A stretch of DNA of 39,322 nucleotides from contig CAXIUT010000131.1 in the NCBI GenBank assembly GCA_964035545.1, positions 1 through 39,322 on the forward strand. Reading direction: 5' to 3'. Numbering within the stretch: the stretch's first letter is position 1; the number at the start of each line of letters is the position of its first letter. The notes under the pieces were generated by a model. It did not search any database, was not told the DNA's origin, and was given only the letters and a program-made list of their open reading frames with translations. Positions 12,066 through 23,026 of the stretch are shown piece by piece. Origin of the DNA: Bugula neritina (taxonomy: Eukaryota > Bryozoa > Gymnolaemata > Cheilostomatida > Bugulidae). A program made the position numbers and the translations under genes.

Positions 12066-12804
12066 ATGACCAGGGGTTGGGGTTGGGGTTGGGGTTGGGG
12101 TTGGGGTTGGGGTTGGGGTTGGGGTTGGGGTTGGGGTTGGGGTTGGGGTTGGGGTTGGGGTTGGATTGTATCAGGATAGTTAAATAAAACTAGAGGAGGA
12201 AGGTATTTTCATTGATATTCAGCTTTACCAAAGCAGTCAGATCGATTACATAAGGCAACTCTATCTCTCACTCTAATTAAAAATAAAAAAAATCATTGCT
12301 AAAACCAGGACCAGCTTCATATTCAGTTTAATTACGAAGGCATCAAAAAATAGTCACATTTCCTCATGATAAACGGTTCTCAACGGATAGCAACTTTTAT
12401 CCTGGTCCTGGAAGCTACAAACTTTAAGAAAGTTCAAAATAGAAGATAAAAGCAGGGACAATTTGCAAGTCACCTCGTAAAACAGTTGAAAAACCTAAAG
12501 AAGGACCTGCTCCCACAGACTATTCTATTCCTTAAATAATGTTATATAAAAAAAAGTAACCAATGATTCTGTAATTATCTTAGAATATAGAATCGGAAAA
12601 GCAAAAAGAATTTTAGACAACAAATACTAACCTTATTTGAATAGATACAATTGTTCGAAGGATAAATCAGAAAGAAAAGAATCTTACCAGACAAACCCTT
12701 ATTCTTAAAGAAAAGTAATTAAAGTAGATAGAACTTGGCACAGTAAAAAAATTGATTCACAAGCTAGACTTGTCCAAAAGGATAATATCAATTTCGATAA
12801 TTGA
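12066..12804 (+). CDS. Sperm-tail PG-rich repeat (SHIPPO/ODF3-like) protein containing the telomeric array
   Basis: Exons 12066-12202, 12223-12570 and 12591-12804, joined over two 20-nt GT-AG introns, give 232 residues. Repeats of the family are clear: GGSFTKAVR, then KPGPASYSV, FYPGPGSYKL, and a later APTDYSIP. Such proteins coat or line ciliary and flagellar microtubules. No other ATG lies between the array and 12530, so the ATG at 12066 is the only likely start. The array itself is translated in frame as about 15 Gly-Trp pairs right after MTR. Without it the protein would be about 202 residues and look normal for the family. Ends in TGA at 12802. Confidence 0.75.
12073..12164 (+). repeat. 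Interior telomeric array 1, (GGGGTT)n
   Basis: Ninety-two bases of perfect GGGGTT repeats with the G-rich strand on plus. It lies just inside the ATG at 12066 of the sperm-tail PG gene. Taking out exactly 90 bases (15 units) leaves a smooth reading frame, MTR followed by IVSGEL. The unit left of it, 1-12164, therefore has telomeric sequence at both ends. Four-G runs every six bases predict a very stable G-quadruplex. Confidence 0.95.
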
Positions 12805-12938
12805 TTATTCATCTAGTTTCATAGTGTTAATTACCTACGTTTCTTTGTTTTTATTATCACTAACTATCTTTTTTAATGTCTAATAGTTTATATTGGTATG
12901 ATGTAATTGTCTTCTGTTGATAATAAGATAAAATAAAA

Positions 12939-14946
12939 ATGTCAAACCTTTTCCAAAACGGCTGCAACCCTAATGGACAAGTATCTTCCAATCATTTCAA
13001 AAGAGGAATTAATCACATGCAAATGGGTCCAAATCCTGAAAGTCTTCTTAAGGTAGGACCTCAGCAAGGCCATTCTTCATAAGAGTAAATTCTTCAAAGA
13101 GAAATGGCATTTCAGTCAATGAAACAAGGATGGGGTGAAGCAAGTACTATATTAATAACCTAGACAAGGAACATGCAGGTCAAATGATGAATGCAAATAA
13201 TATGATGAATGAACAATACAAACATGCCATGCTTCAAGAACAACATCTAATGATGATGAGACAAAAAGAATGGGAAGGAGCACAGGAGGAAGTTAAACTA
13301 CAATAAATGAAAATGAGAGAATAATTTTAAAGAATGAAAATTGCACAAGAAGCGTCAGATTGGACCAATTAACTGAATATGGAAAACACTTTTTAATAAA
13401 TTAAGGTTTCTAAAGAAGAATAACAAAAAAATATTCATGATAGCTCGTCATCCATGCTTGAAGTCATGATGAATGATCCAGATCCTCGATTTCAAAATTC
13501 TCAATTTTTGCATTTCTTAAAAAGAATAGAAAAAGGAGAAGTAAAGATAGAAGGAAAATAAATAAAATAAGTAAAACCTGATACATAAACTATGAATAAA
13601 GCCTGGGATGAAGCATAACTTATTCATAAATCAAACCTTGCCAACCTTAATCCCACCTTTCAAGAAGCTAAACTTAAATAAGCTTAAGAATCGATGAAAG
13701 CACAATAATAACTTTAAGAAAATTGGCAAAAAAAACTTGAAGATTACTAAAAATAATATGCAAATCAAGCTGATTTTTAGAAACTTTTAGAAGAAAGATA
13801 TATGAACGTACTTCAAGAGATGAATTTTGATCTCACAGAAGCATGGCAAGCATCAACAGATCTATAGTAGCAACTAGTACATGGATAAGTAAAAACATAA
13901 TATCAATTCAATAAATAGAATCCTTATCTTAATGCTTAATTTCCTAAAAATATTGCTCTAGATCTTGTCAATAAAGGAAATAACAACTAAGCAGTTCTTG
14001 CTCTAGAAGCTCATCTTCAAAAACATATGGAAGACGGAGATACCTGGAGAGTATTAGGCAGAATTCTTCAATAGAATGATCAAGACCAAAAGTCAATTCC
14101 TTGTTTCTTAAACTGTCTTAAATTTAACCCAGATAACCTTGATTGCTTACTCAGTTTAGGTATATCATGCACTAATACTCTTGATTAAGTGAAGGCAATG
14201 AATTTCTTAAAGAGATGGATTATGTTAAATCCTAAATATCAAATGAAAGGAATAGATAACATCATTCCAGATTAATTAGTCAATCAACCAACTTATAAAG
14301 TCTAATAAATCAAAAGAATCAATGATCAACTGATTAAAGTTTTTGATGATGCAGCAAAAACTAATCCAAATGATCCATAACTCTTAGCAGCTAGTGCGAT
14401 TCTCTTTTTCATCAAAAGATAGTATGATATATCTATTGACTTGTTCAATAGAGCCCTTAACTTAGATCCTACAAATTATCTACTTATGAATAAAGTAGGT
14501 GCTACTTTAGCTCATCTAGGTAGGGCTGATTAAGCTATCAAATTCTATCATAGAGCTCTTGATATTCGACCCAACTATGTCAGAGTTTGGGTCAATATTG
14601 GAATAGCCTATGCCTTTAAAGGACGTTATGAAGAAGCAGCTAACTTTTACCTAAATGCTCTTTCCTTTAGGCCTGATGCCAAACATATTTGGTCTTATCT
14701 TCATACTTGTTTCCTTTCACTACGTAAATTTAATTTAATTTAGAAAGATATGATTTAATAAGTCAGATATCTTCTCAAAATCCTCATGCATTTAAAGATT
14801 TTGATGTGATAAATCTCAATGACCTTCCTTAACCTTAAATAAAATGTACTTAATAAATAATTTAGATGAAATAACTACCTAGAAACACATTTTAAATAAA
14901 AATGCTGGAACATGGCTTACAGAATTTTCAAATAAGTGAAAAATGA
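12939..14946 (+). CDS. PEX5: PEX5-like peroxisomal import receptor (PTS1 receptor)
   Basis: Exons 12939-13143, 13164-14723 and 14744-14946, two 20-nt introns, 655 residues. PEX5 binds C-terminal SKL-type signals of matrix proteins and shuttles between cytosol and the peroxisome membrane. The C-terminal half has the TPR array: NYLLMNKVGATLAHLGRADEA, IKFYHRALDIRPNYVRVWVN, then GRYEEAANFYLNALSFRP and HIWSYL, matching PEX5 order. The N-terminal half has several W-x-x-x-F/Y-like motifs (GWGEAS, DWTNELNMENTF, AWDEAEL, AWQASTD) that in PEX5 bind PEX14. A Cys near residue 9 could be the conserved ubiquitinated one. Coding Glu in GRADEA is a TAA, as in the orthologues. Confidence 0.85.
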
Positions 14947-15349
14947 TAAACCTGAACTATTTATCAATCATAAATTTTATTATTTATACCAAATCAATCG
15001 AATAATCACAGGTTTATTTTACTTTTTATTTACATAATATACAATATAAACTAAATTATTTTTTAAAACTTAGAACAAAAATATACTTAATAAAACTAAT
15101 ATGAAGATCAGTAGAGTTATTTTAAATACTATAACCTCTAACAAATTTTTCTTAAACAAATAGTATCTACTTTGAACTGAAGGCTGATAAGTTTAATTTA
15201 TTTCTTGTTTTATTTAGTAACCATTCTATTAGATCCTTTTTTCGGATAGCAAATACAATTATTATAACTATTCTACTTCGATTAATAAATAAGGGATTGA
15301 ATTATTACAGTTTATTAATTATAAATAGAAATAATAATAGTATCAACAA
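14947..15349. other. Convergent intergenic spacer
   Basis: About 400 bases of AT-rich sequence between the PEX5 stop and the stop of a minus-strand gene. It should hold both 3' ends. TGA is frequent in all frames and nothing else is recognisable. Confidence 0.6.
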
Positions 15350-16177
15350 TCAATTCGTCTAGCTTTAAGTCAATTTATTCTATTTTTATCTACAATAATA
15401 GTAAATTTTTGTTATAAAATAAAAAAGAGCCAAACCACATATCGAAATTATTTAAATAATAAAAATAATTTAAAATATTTTTAATCTTTTTTAATAAATT
15501 ATATGTTGCCAATATTCATTTTTTTTATTTGTATTTGCTTAATTGTTTATTTAAGCTGTTTTACCCGTCATAGTTGTAAATGACTATTTATCAGCAGTCA
15601 AAGTAATATTATTTTATTTTAAATATAAAATAATATGATCTTGTATTTTTTAGTTAAGAGGGATTTAAATAAATGAAATAATACCTCCGACTATTAATAG
15701 TATGAATAAGATAATGCCTAGTAACTGATAGATAAATAGTCCCCTTTCCTTTCCTTCCCATATATTTTTCCAACATGTACAACAGCAACCAGAATGGCTT
15801 TAATTTATTTAATTTTATTCTTTAAAAATATATTGAGAATTTTTCACTTTTTTGTTTGGATAAACTTAGATTTATAAATATTATGTTTGTTTCTTTTACT
15901 TCTCAGGATGATTTTTGTTAGTATGATTTGATAAAAGATCCTATTTGTATTTTTGTTATGAGGGTTTAGGAGGAGTTTGATTTTCTTTTCTTTTGTTTTT
16001 ATCAAAAAAGTTTTGTGAAGAGGGTGGAACTTAGTCTTTAGAAATATCTCTATCATGATGAGATTTATATTTTTTGCCTGCTTTATTAGGAACTTAAGCT
16101 TTTTTTCTAAGCTATTGTTATTTCTCTACTTATTCAGTATTTTTTCCGTTGTTTCTATTGTTTTGAGGTCCTATCAT
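15350..16177 (-). CDS. Membrane protein with two TM segments, function unknown
   Basis: A 275-residue single-exon frame from the ATG at 16177 to the TGA at 15350. The first 120 residues are hydrophilic and Lys/Pro/Asn-rich. A Cys cluster (GCCCTCW) then lies directly before a strong membrane segment (YQLLGIILFILLIVGGIISF), so palmitoylation next to the membrane is plausible. A second hydrophobic segment (IFIIEIISICGLALFYFI) sits near the C-terminus, followed by a short basic tail. A loop of about 60 residues separates the two. No family is recognised. Stop codons are absent over 276 codons and Glu is written heavily as TAA/TAG, which supports the strand. Confidence 0.65.
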
Positions 16178-16311
16178 TGTTTTATTTTTGGAATCTTTGA
16201 ACTATTATTATAATTGCCCTCCAATTTGACACAAATAAGTTGAATTATAGAATTTTAAAAAAATCATGAATAACTATCATTTAAACTCTTATCAAATGTC
16301 TATGATCAACT

Positions 16312-17850
16312 TCATTCGTTCATAAATGTTTTCAAAACCTTTTTATACCTTTTCCTTTTTAACCTTAATATCCTCTTCGATCGATTACTGCTCAGTTACT
16401 AACTATCTTCTAAATCCTCCAAATTATCAACAGACATACTCTACTTCCTTTAGCTAAAGAAAAAACCTTTCTTTCTGTTTACTAAGTTATTATATTATCT
16501 TTCATCTCCTTTTAGACAAAATAAAGTTCTACAACAAGTGAATACTTTTTTAAACTACTAACTTTAAAATAGGTGTATAAAAGGAACTTATTTTTTGCTA
16601 TTTCTCTTAAAGCATGATCTTATTAAATGAAAATATTCAACTTTTATCATTGATTCTTTAAAAATATTTATGTACTTGATTATTTTGACCTTCCTAAATT
16701 ACATTTAGAATTGGTAATTACTTTACTTTTTAATAGAAGATTACGATATTGCTCTGGTATGAAAATAAAATTCTTCTCATACCATCCAAAACTGTAGTTT
16801 TTTCAATGTTAGAGACCTGTTTTTTAGATAGAAAGAGAGTTTTAAATTATACCAAGAAATAAACTTTGCAGTAAGAATTTATAGATCAACAATCTAATCA
16901 TATTTATTAATTTTATCACTTGATTTTTTAGAAGAGTAGTAGATACAGTCATAGCAGATAAATAATAGAATTTATCTTTAAAAATATAGAATTATTTAAT
17001 TTCGAAATATCAGAAATTATCTTATTTAGAGTTGTATTAAGAGGAACCATAATAGAATTAAAATTAGAATTCTTGATGAATTTATTTATTGTAAAGATTG
17101 AATTATAAGGCTAAATATTACATTTGAAGTCTACTTCCTCTTTGTTAGAAGCATAAAGTATGGGGTATTATTTTATTTTCAATCTTTATCTCTTAATTTC
17201 AATAAATATATTATGATACCAAACGACTAACCTTCCCTTCTGAATCCGAATACAACATCATGAAATTTTCAAGAGATTTAAGACCATCAGTCTGCCTGTC
17301 GATAATATCCAACATATTCTCTTGATATAAATTATTATTAAACACCATCAGGATCGATTCCATTCTCTTTAGAAGAGTTGCTGCCAGAATCAGATTAAAC
17401 TATATAATTCTTGCAAGCAAATTTACAATTTTGATAGCGATTTATTGTTTCATCTATTTAAATAAATAAATTATCATTTATGTAGTTTGATTTAGCTATT
17501 TAGAATAAATTCTATAAAAATAAATCAAGAAATAGTCAAACAATTGCTTCAATTACCCTTATCAACTTTTAAATAGAATATTTTTAGTTAATATTTCATA
17601 ATATTGATTTTTCATAACCTCTGTGATGATTTTTAAATCTTTAAATATCATTTCTAAGAGTTTTATCAAGCAATGGCTTCAAACTACTAACAAATGTATA
17701 TTATTCTAACATATTATCACCAGAAGGATTCATTTGATGCTACTAAAAATCCTCCTTAGCCTTCTTAAGAATATAAAACCTTTATTTTTGTTTTCATTTT
17801 GTATTTCTAATTTTTGACTTTTTTTTTCAATAACAGCTGATTCAATAGTG
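16312..17850 (-). CDS. Multi-exon gene, structure unresolved, function unknown
   Basis: Strong coding runs occur on minus in more than one frame, as expected for a gene cut by tiny introns. In order they include LEEYTFVSSLKPLLDKTLRND, LLKRMESILMVFNNN, SLENFMMLYSDSEGKV, KFISWYNLKLSFYL, FGWYEKNFIFIPEQYRNLLL, NKFLLYTYFKVSSLKKYSL and a basic C-terminus ending at the TGA 16312-16314. Some exon joins can be explained by GT-AG introns of about 23-25 nt, but several frame changes could not be settled, and I cannot rule out two genes. The product seems mostly alpha-helical and cytosolic. No domain is recognised. Treat the limits as approximate, especially the 5' end. Confidence 0.4.
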
Positions 17851-18125
17851 AATTATTTAATATTTTGATATCATAATTTTTTTAAAAACTTAATATTAAG
17901 TTATTCATTCTTTTATTTTATTGTGATTTTTGTAAAGCTATTTTTTCTATTTAAAAACAGCTATTTAAACGATCATGATATTTTTCTCTTATTTGAATTT
18001 TTAAAACTAACTCTTTTTCTTGCATATGTAAAGGCTAGAAATAAACATTACAAGATGATATGGTACACCATCTTTACATCAGTATCTTCTTCAATCATAA
18101 AACACTATTTGGATAAGATAAATTA

Positions 18126-18416
18126 ATGATATATATTGATTTTCCTTCTTTCTAGAAGTAGATTTTTGATATTTTTGTAAAGTTTATTTCCAAATGGAAA
18201 ACCTCGCTGCAAAATTTTGGATAATAAGAAAGATAAAAAATTAAAAAAGCTATGTTTTTGAGTTGTATGAGTTAGATAATATTTAAGCTGAGTTTAATTA
18301 TATAATAGATTGAACACCATCAATTATCTGGGAAATTATACAAATAAAAATACCGTCTATCATTTAACTTTGATGATTTAAGGGTCCTCTTGCTCTTAAA
18401 AATTAAGATATTGTGA
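18126..18416 (+). CDS. Small hypothetical protein (uncertain)
   Basis: A 96-residue open frame starting MIYIDFPSFEKEIFDIFVKF and ending in TGA at 18414. It is amphipathic, with a plausible NFGEEEREKIKKAM helix. Its last 57 bases overlap the 3' end of the minus-strand gene that stops at 18360. Other frames here are also open, because only TGA stops, so the frame choice is weak. It may be one exon of a larger gene that begins upstream near 17900. Confidence 0.3.
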
Positions 18417-18857
18417 TACTTACTGGTCCTATTATGACCAACTATTTGTTTTACTACTGGATTTCGCTGAAGCCACAGCGCTCCCCGATTCACGTTTTTT
18501 ATTTAAATGAAATCTTTTAGCCTTTTCTTTTAAAATAAGCTTTATTTTAGAACTTTTAACATTCTATTCAGTTTTTTCCATTTGACGGCTTGAGATACGC
18601 TTTAACATAGATCCATTGATAGTTTTATGGATAAAGTAAGCTTTGATGTCTTCTGGGGTTCCTCGAATGTGTAAGTGTTCGAGTTAGCTTGTAGGATGAC
18701 AGTATTGACTCCACCTTTCTACATCAAGAAAGATATTTTCTGAATTCATTTCTTCTACTGTATTAAAATATATTGAAAACAACGCATTGACATGTAGCTA
18801 AATTAAATTTGATTTCGGGTACAATCTTTTTCTTTATCCTTTACCAATAAAAAACAT
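18360..18857 (-). CDS. Hypothetical protein, basic with acidic tail
   Basis: A 165-residue frame starting MFFIGKGERKRLYPKSNLIE and ending in TGA at 18360. The first 90 residues look folded (NALFSIYFNTVEEM, IFLDVERWSQYCH, RGTPEDIKAYFIHKT). The last 70 are charged, with a Lys-rich stretch, a Ser/Ala patch and an acidic end. No family is recognised. It is divergent from the gene at 18922, with 64 bases between the starts. The frame upstream of the ATG contains TGA, so either this is the start or a spliced exon lies further up. Confidence 0.55.
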
Positions 18858-18921
18858 CTCAAAAGAATCCTAATCCCTTCAACAACATTCTGTGAACTGT
18901 TTATCTTTTATTATTTTATTA

Positions 18922-19259
18922 ATGACCCTTGATGAGTCTTCCATCATACATATGGCTCCTTGGTATAACTTTTAAAGCTACAAAGACAGTAGTATGTATG
19001 ACTAGAGGGAGATAAGTATCGATAATTGTTTGACAATGTTCTTCTGAATGAAAGTAATAGTAGTTTGTTAAAACTTCGAGAATGGTTTACTTAGAAGATT
19101 CGATCGAACTAATAAAATATAATTTTGGATAGAAGAACTTACAATCATATTTCAAAAATTATGATCATGTCATCCGATTTTTAAATGAATAATATTCAAA
19201 AAACTTATTCACATTCAAGCATCAAAAGACTGATAATAATAACCAATGTTTCATATTGA
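18922..19259 (+). CDS. Small hypothetical protein with a 17-nt intron
   Basis: Exons 18922-18988 and 19006-19259 give 106 residues starting MTLDESSIIHMAPWYNFESY. The 17-nt intron (18989-19005) has GT-AG ends, and removing it joins two open runs into one sensible protein with helices LRELFDNVLL-like and LLKLREWFTEKIRSNEENII. No domain is recognised. Stop TGA at 19257, about 105 bases before the second interior array. Confidence 0.55.
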
Positions 19260-19364
19260 TACCAAAATGATTTTTTTAAATAGAGAATCAAAAAATGAAG
19301 TATTGTATTCTATAAATTATTAGTATTCTTCTTATATATTATATTCTTTAATATTCTTCTACAT

Positions 19365-19438
19365 GGGGTTGGGGTTGGGGTTGGGGTTGGGGTTGGGGTT
19401 GGGGGTTGGGGTTGGGGTTGGGGTTGGGGTTGGGGTTG
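19365..19438 (+). repeat. Interior telomeric array 2, (GGGGTT)n
   Basis: Seventy-four bases of GGGGTT with one GGGGGTT variant near 19401, G-rich strand on plus. It lies between the stop at 19259 and the ATG at 19497, so it does not break a frame I can see. The flanks are TTCTACAT on the left and AGAAAAAAC on the right. Confidence 0.95.
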
Positions 19439-19496
19439 AGAAAAAACAAACTGATAAATCCATTCTCTAAGGAAAACTTCATATACTCAATCAAAA

Positions 19497-20095
19497 ATGC
19501 TAGTCTAATAGAAAAAAGCTAAAATATATAAAACAAAAGTCTTTAAAATCAATCAAATCAAAGAATAGTACAAAAAACATAAGTAAGATGTAAAAATATC
19601 ATAATTTAGATTTAGAATCGTCAAGCCTTTGATATATAGGCTAAATCACAAAAACTTAAAAGAGAAAAAACACTAAGAGATCAATCTAAAGATAACATGA
19701 ATACAATTAGAAGTTTAATAGCCAGATAAAAAAGTCAAGAATACCTAAAAGTAAAATAAAAACAAAAAATAAATCACATGAGAATAACACAATCAATTAA
19801 AAAGTCCCTCCATGAAAAGCGCCAGAAATCTTTGGAAGTAAAATTAAAAGAATAATCATCACGTTTATCAAGAACAATATATTTCTAAAAGAAAAAAATG
19901 GCAACTAGACTAAAATCTTAAGACTAACTCATACCAATCGAAGCAAGTACTAAAAGAACTCGCTTTATGATATCATAAATGTAGATGTTATAGCGTGAGA
20001 TGACTCTAAGGCTTCGTACAACTCGTTAGAGTTTAAGTAATTCTAAGTAAATCTTTTCTTAATATAGATTATCTTTTAAAAAGACAATTAGATGA
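19497..20095 (+). CDS. Basic coiled-coil protein, function unknown
   Basis: Exons 19497-19619 and 19640-20095, joined over a 20-nt intron (19620-19639), give 192 residues. Nearly the whole protein is a Lys/Arg/Glu-rich helix, with heptad-like spacing through VKEKQKINHMRITQSIKKSL and onward, then a basic tail with RLRTTRESL. There are no membrane segments. No family is recognised; the composition fits a cytoskeletal linker. The gene starts 58 bases after the second interior array. A TGA in frame upstream (near 19452) lies between array and ATG, so the array is outside the coding region. Ends in TGA at 20093. Confidence 0.6.
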
Positions 20096-20124
20096 ATAAA
20101 AAATGATATGATTTTCTATCACTT

Positions 20125-20558
20125 TCATTTCTTACCTTTCTTTGGATTTTTAGCCTATTATTCTTATTTTAACCTTTTTTATTCTTTAGCTTTCTAAATC
20201 TTTTCTTTTTGCTCTTGAATTTATTTCTTAACTCCATCTAATTCGATATTTAATTGTTAATTTTCTTTCTTGACTTATCCAATTTAATTTTTAATTGCAT
20301 CTTGTTCTGTTGTATCTGGAGTAAGTGCTCCAAAATAGTCTTTGAACATTTCTAAAGCATCTGAATTAGGAACACTTTCATCGTGCTCCTGTTTAGCTCT
20401 GAGTCCGAATAAGACTAAATTAAAGATTTAATACATTTAACAAAATGTTGAATGGTTCCACTTTCAACTAGATATTACTTGAACCTTTTGATTTATTTTT
20501 GTTGTTTATTTCCTTCTGATAGAATTTGTTATTCTTATTCGTAGTCAATACTTTACAT
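20125..20558 (-). CDS. MYCBP: MYCBP/AMY-1-like protein
   Basis: Exons 20435-20558 and 20125-20414 across a 20-nt intron (20415-20434) give 137 residues. The core KRFKEYLVESGTIQHFVKFL, followed by PNSDALEMFKDYFGALTP, aligns well with human MYCBP (RRYLEKSG...PNSALDFLKHHLGAATP), and a C-terminal Glu/Lys coiled coil follows, as in the family. AMY-1 proteins bind AKAP-type anchors and are found in motile cilia of several organisms; a ciliary role here is inference. Relative to human there is an extra 20-residue acidic N-terminus and a longer basic tail. The intron splits the conserved core, and the join restores it exactly. Confidence 0.85.
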
Positions 20559-20598
20559 ATTTAAGTTACAATTATTATTAATATCAAATTATAAATTA

Positions 20599-21151
20599 TC
20601 AACAAGTTGAAAATCTTGGAATCAGCTTTAATTCTTTATTAAATTTGATAGCCAACTTCACTAATTCTTTAGGATTTGACTTTTTAAAATAATACTCATA
20701 ATCATGAGGGAAATCACAGTCAAATTCGTTCGTTTCATTTTGAAAAGGTTTGGCTACAACTTAGTCATCAATCCTTCTATTTTTCTTTTAATGTTTGATC
20801 GTATTCTTACGACTTAGATGTTTCGATGGCTGATGAAATTTAAAAAATGAAATTTCCAATATTCTCTATATTGGCACAAACACACTATTCCAATATTTAA
20901 GAGGAGATACTTTAGAATGTTTGTTTTTATTATATCTTGCATAGCTAAGATAATCTCTCAAGTCACTTTGAAATTCTTTTTGACTCATTGTAACCTTGTA
21001 AATAGTTATTTTAAATGGCTGAACTAGATTGTTTCATAAATACTATAGATTTAAAGGGCATATATGTAATTTTAGGACATCTAAAGATAGAATGTTTTTA
21101 ATGGCACTAATTACATGTTTTGAAAGTCCAATCTTCTTCAATAGCTGCATC
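20599..21151 (-). CDS. C-terminal tail of a ciliate K+ channel, 5' end cut by array 3
   Basis: Open from the array edge at 21151 to TGA at 20599. Reading Glu for TAA/TAG, it starts DAAIEEDWTFKTCNECHEKH, then FRCPKITYMPF, a long helix and a charged tail. The C-x-x-C...H...CP-x-x-x-Y pattern is typical of tails that follow the cyclic-nucleotide-binding domain in ciliate K+ channels (from memory of that family). A 19-nt GT-AG intron (20976-20994) joins the two open parts; alternatively the gene starts at an ATG at 20988. No start codon is present in the first exon, so the 5' part must lie across array 3, where a K+ channel on the same strand and frame is found. Confidence 0.5.
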
Positions 21152-21231
21152 GGGGTTGGGGTTGGGGTTGGGGTTGGGGTTGGGGTTGGGGTTGGGGTTG
21201 GGGTTGGGGTTGGGTTGGGGTTGGGGTTGGG
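21152..21231 (+). repeat. Interior telomeric array 3, (GGGGTT)n
   Basis: Eighty bases of GGGGTT with one GGGTT unit near 21211, G-rich strand on plus. Minus-strand coding lies on both sides: a channel tail to the left and a K+ channel to the right. Removing 79 bases would join the two in the same frame, though two TGA codons (21288 and 21303) remain on the right side. Confidence 0.95.
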
Positions 21232-21302
21232 AGCAATATTACAAAATGTTTAACAAATAAGTGAATAATTTATTTTTTTACTTCTATTCAATAAAAATGG
21301 AT

Positions 21303-22907
21303 TCAATAAATAGGATTTTCACTCTCATCATCTTCAACCACGATCTTGTCCATTATTAGTCCATTATTTGATGCATTTTTCTTTTTATACCCCATACCAA
21401 CTGAACCTATCCGAAGAATAAATACTTTTGTTGATGATACTCGCTTAGGAGTCACATACTAACCAGGTGAAAATATCTAAAAGTTTACTATCTATATCAA
21501 ATTCTTTTTTGTACTAGAATGAAGAACAGAAATAAAAGGCATCTGACCAAAAAAAGTTTGACTATTTTGCTATAAAAACTATGATTTAAGATTGAGAGGT
21601 AATTTATTTATCAATGTTTTTCTTTATTCCATTTAATATTGAAATTTAACCTAGCTAGAATGAATTAAAAAATCTGCAATCGATCGATGTAGTTTATTAC
21701 TTATTTTAGATACATCAGCTATTCTTTTCAATATTCTCAATTATTTTTGTAATTAATCATGTCTTTGCTGCAAATTCATAAAAATATTAGCCACTTGAGA
21801 AATATTATAAGATAAAATCAAACATCCAAAAATCATCACACATGTTACCACCATTGCCTCAGCATTGTTAGATACTGTTATATCACCAAAACCAACTGTA
21901 GATATTATAGTAACTCCCCAATATATACTAAAAACATATTTATTAAACCAACCTTCAGAAAATATTCCATACTTTATCATCCAGTTATTGTCTGGATATA
22001 GAAGAGCAAGAGCAAGAAATATTGAACCGATGAGATGAGCAAGAAAGAAATTAACTAGAAATATTCTTATCAAAGCAAGATACTGTCTCTTAGTATTACC
22101 AATAGTAATATGACTGCTTATTATTTCATCTATTCTATCTCGTAAACTTATTTTTATTAAACTTATAAATAATGCAAAAACAGCTGGAAATACCTCATCA
22201 TTTCTTCTAATTAGGAGTATAATTGAGACTAAGAAGAGCAGATCTATGATAAAAACCATAGAAAAAATATAATAAAGAATTATGCGCTCTAATTTAACTA
22301 ATCTATAACCATAAACTGTAGTAGTTTGAACACTTAAGTTAGTCACTATTCGAATCAACATGATCAAAAGACAAACATATTAAGTTGCAAAAACCCATTG
22401 CTAAGAACTTTATTTCAATCTGAAGTCTTAAAGAAGGCATTGAAAAGAAGATAAGATTTGTATGAAAATCAAACAAATAAAGGTCAGAAGACTAATAATA
22501 AGTTTAAACTATTTGTTTAAATGAAAACCTTATAAGATAGTAATTTATTTTTAACTTGATAATAGTGCTATTCTAGATATATGATTTGATATGTTTTATT
22601 AAGATTGTTCAATTTCTTGTCTAGCTTTATTAGTAAATTGATTTCTTTTTAATTTATTTATAAACAATTTTACTTTATCTTGAACATGCAATTTTTTAAT
22701 AACTGATCTTAATTTCTACATCTAAGTTATTTTTTTATTCTGATATTCTTATTCTTCTTGACTATATCTTTTACTATCTTTTGGTTTACTTTTAAATGAA
22801 GTAAAAAGATTAGCATAATGCCTCTCTTCAGTGTTCTTTTTTATCATCGATACATTCCTCTAATAGTTTCTCTATCGCTAATAATTAGATCTATTTTCAT
22901 TTTGCAT
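21303..22907 (-). CDS. Cyclic-nucleotide-gated-type K+ channel
   Basis: A 534-residue single-exon protein starting MQNENRSNYERERNYERNVS. After a basic cytosolic N-terminus come about six hydrophobic segments, then the pore with the K+ selectivity filter TVGFGD (residues near 350), S6, a C-linker, and the start of a cyclic-nucleotide-binding domain (FSPGEYVTPKRV, then VFILRIGSVGMGY). The second half of that domain, including the FGE phosphate-binding cassette, is missing; the frame ends in TGA at 21303 after an acidic stretch. A likely remainder of the tail lies beyond array 3. So this is either a truncated channel or one interrupted by the array. Such channels set membrane potential and ciliary beating in ciliates. 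Confidence 0.8.
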
Positions 22908-23026
22908 TTTCAAATCAATTAAAATAATCTAATATTTGATAAAGATTCAAAAAAAGAATATATTTAATAAAAATCGATCAAAATAGTAAATTAATCAATT
23001 TTTCTGTTGTAGTTATAATTAAATAA

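Noticed and set aside
17923-18129. Plus-strand 68-residue frame starting MIFVKLFFLF
   Set aside because: No Glu codon, low complexity, and an equally good minus-strand frame overlaps it; coding status cannot be decided.
18194-18510. Spliced plus-strand protein starting MENLAAKF
   Set aside because: Its second exon is antisense to the stronger minus-strand gene at 18360-18857, and its first exon lies in a weaker frame than 18126-18416.
21029-21253. Plus-strand frame with a long Gly-Val/Gly-Leu run
   Set aside because: The run is array 3 read as protein. The sequence before it is antisense to the better-supported minus-strand channel tail.
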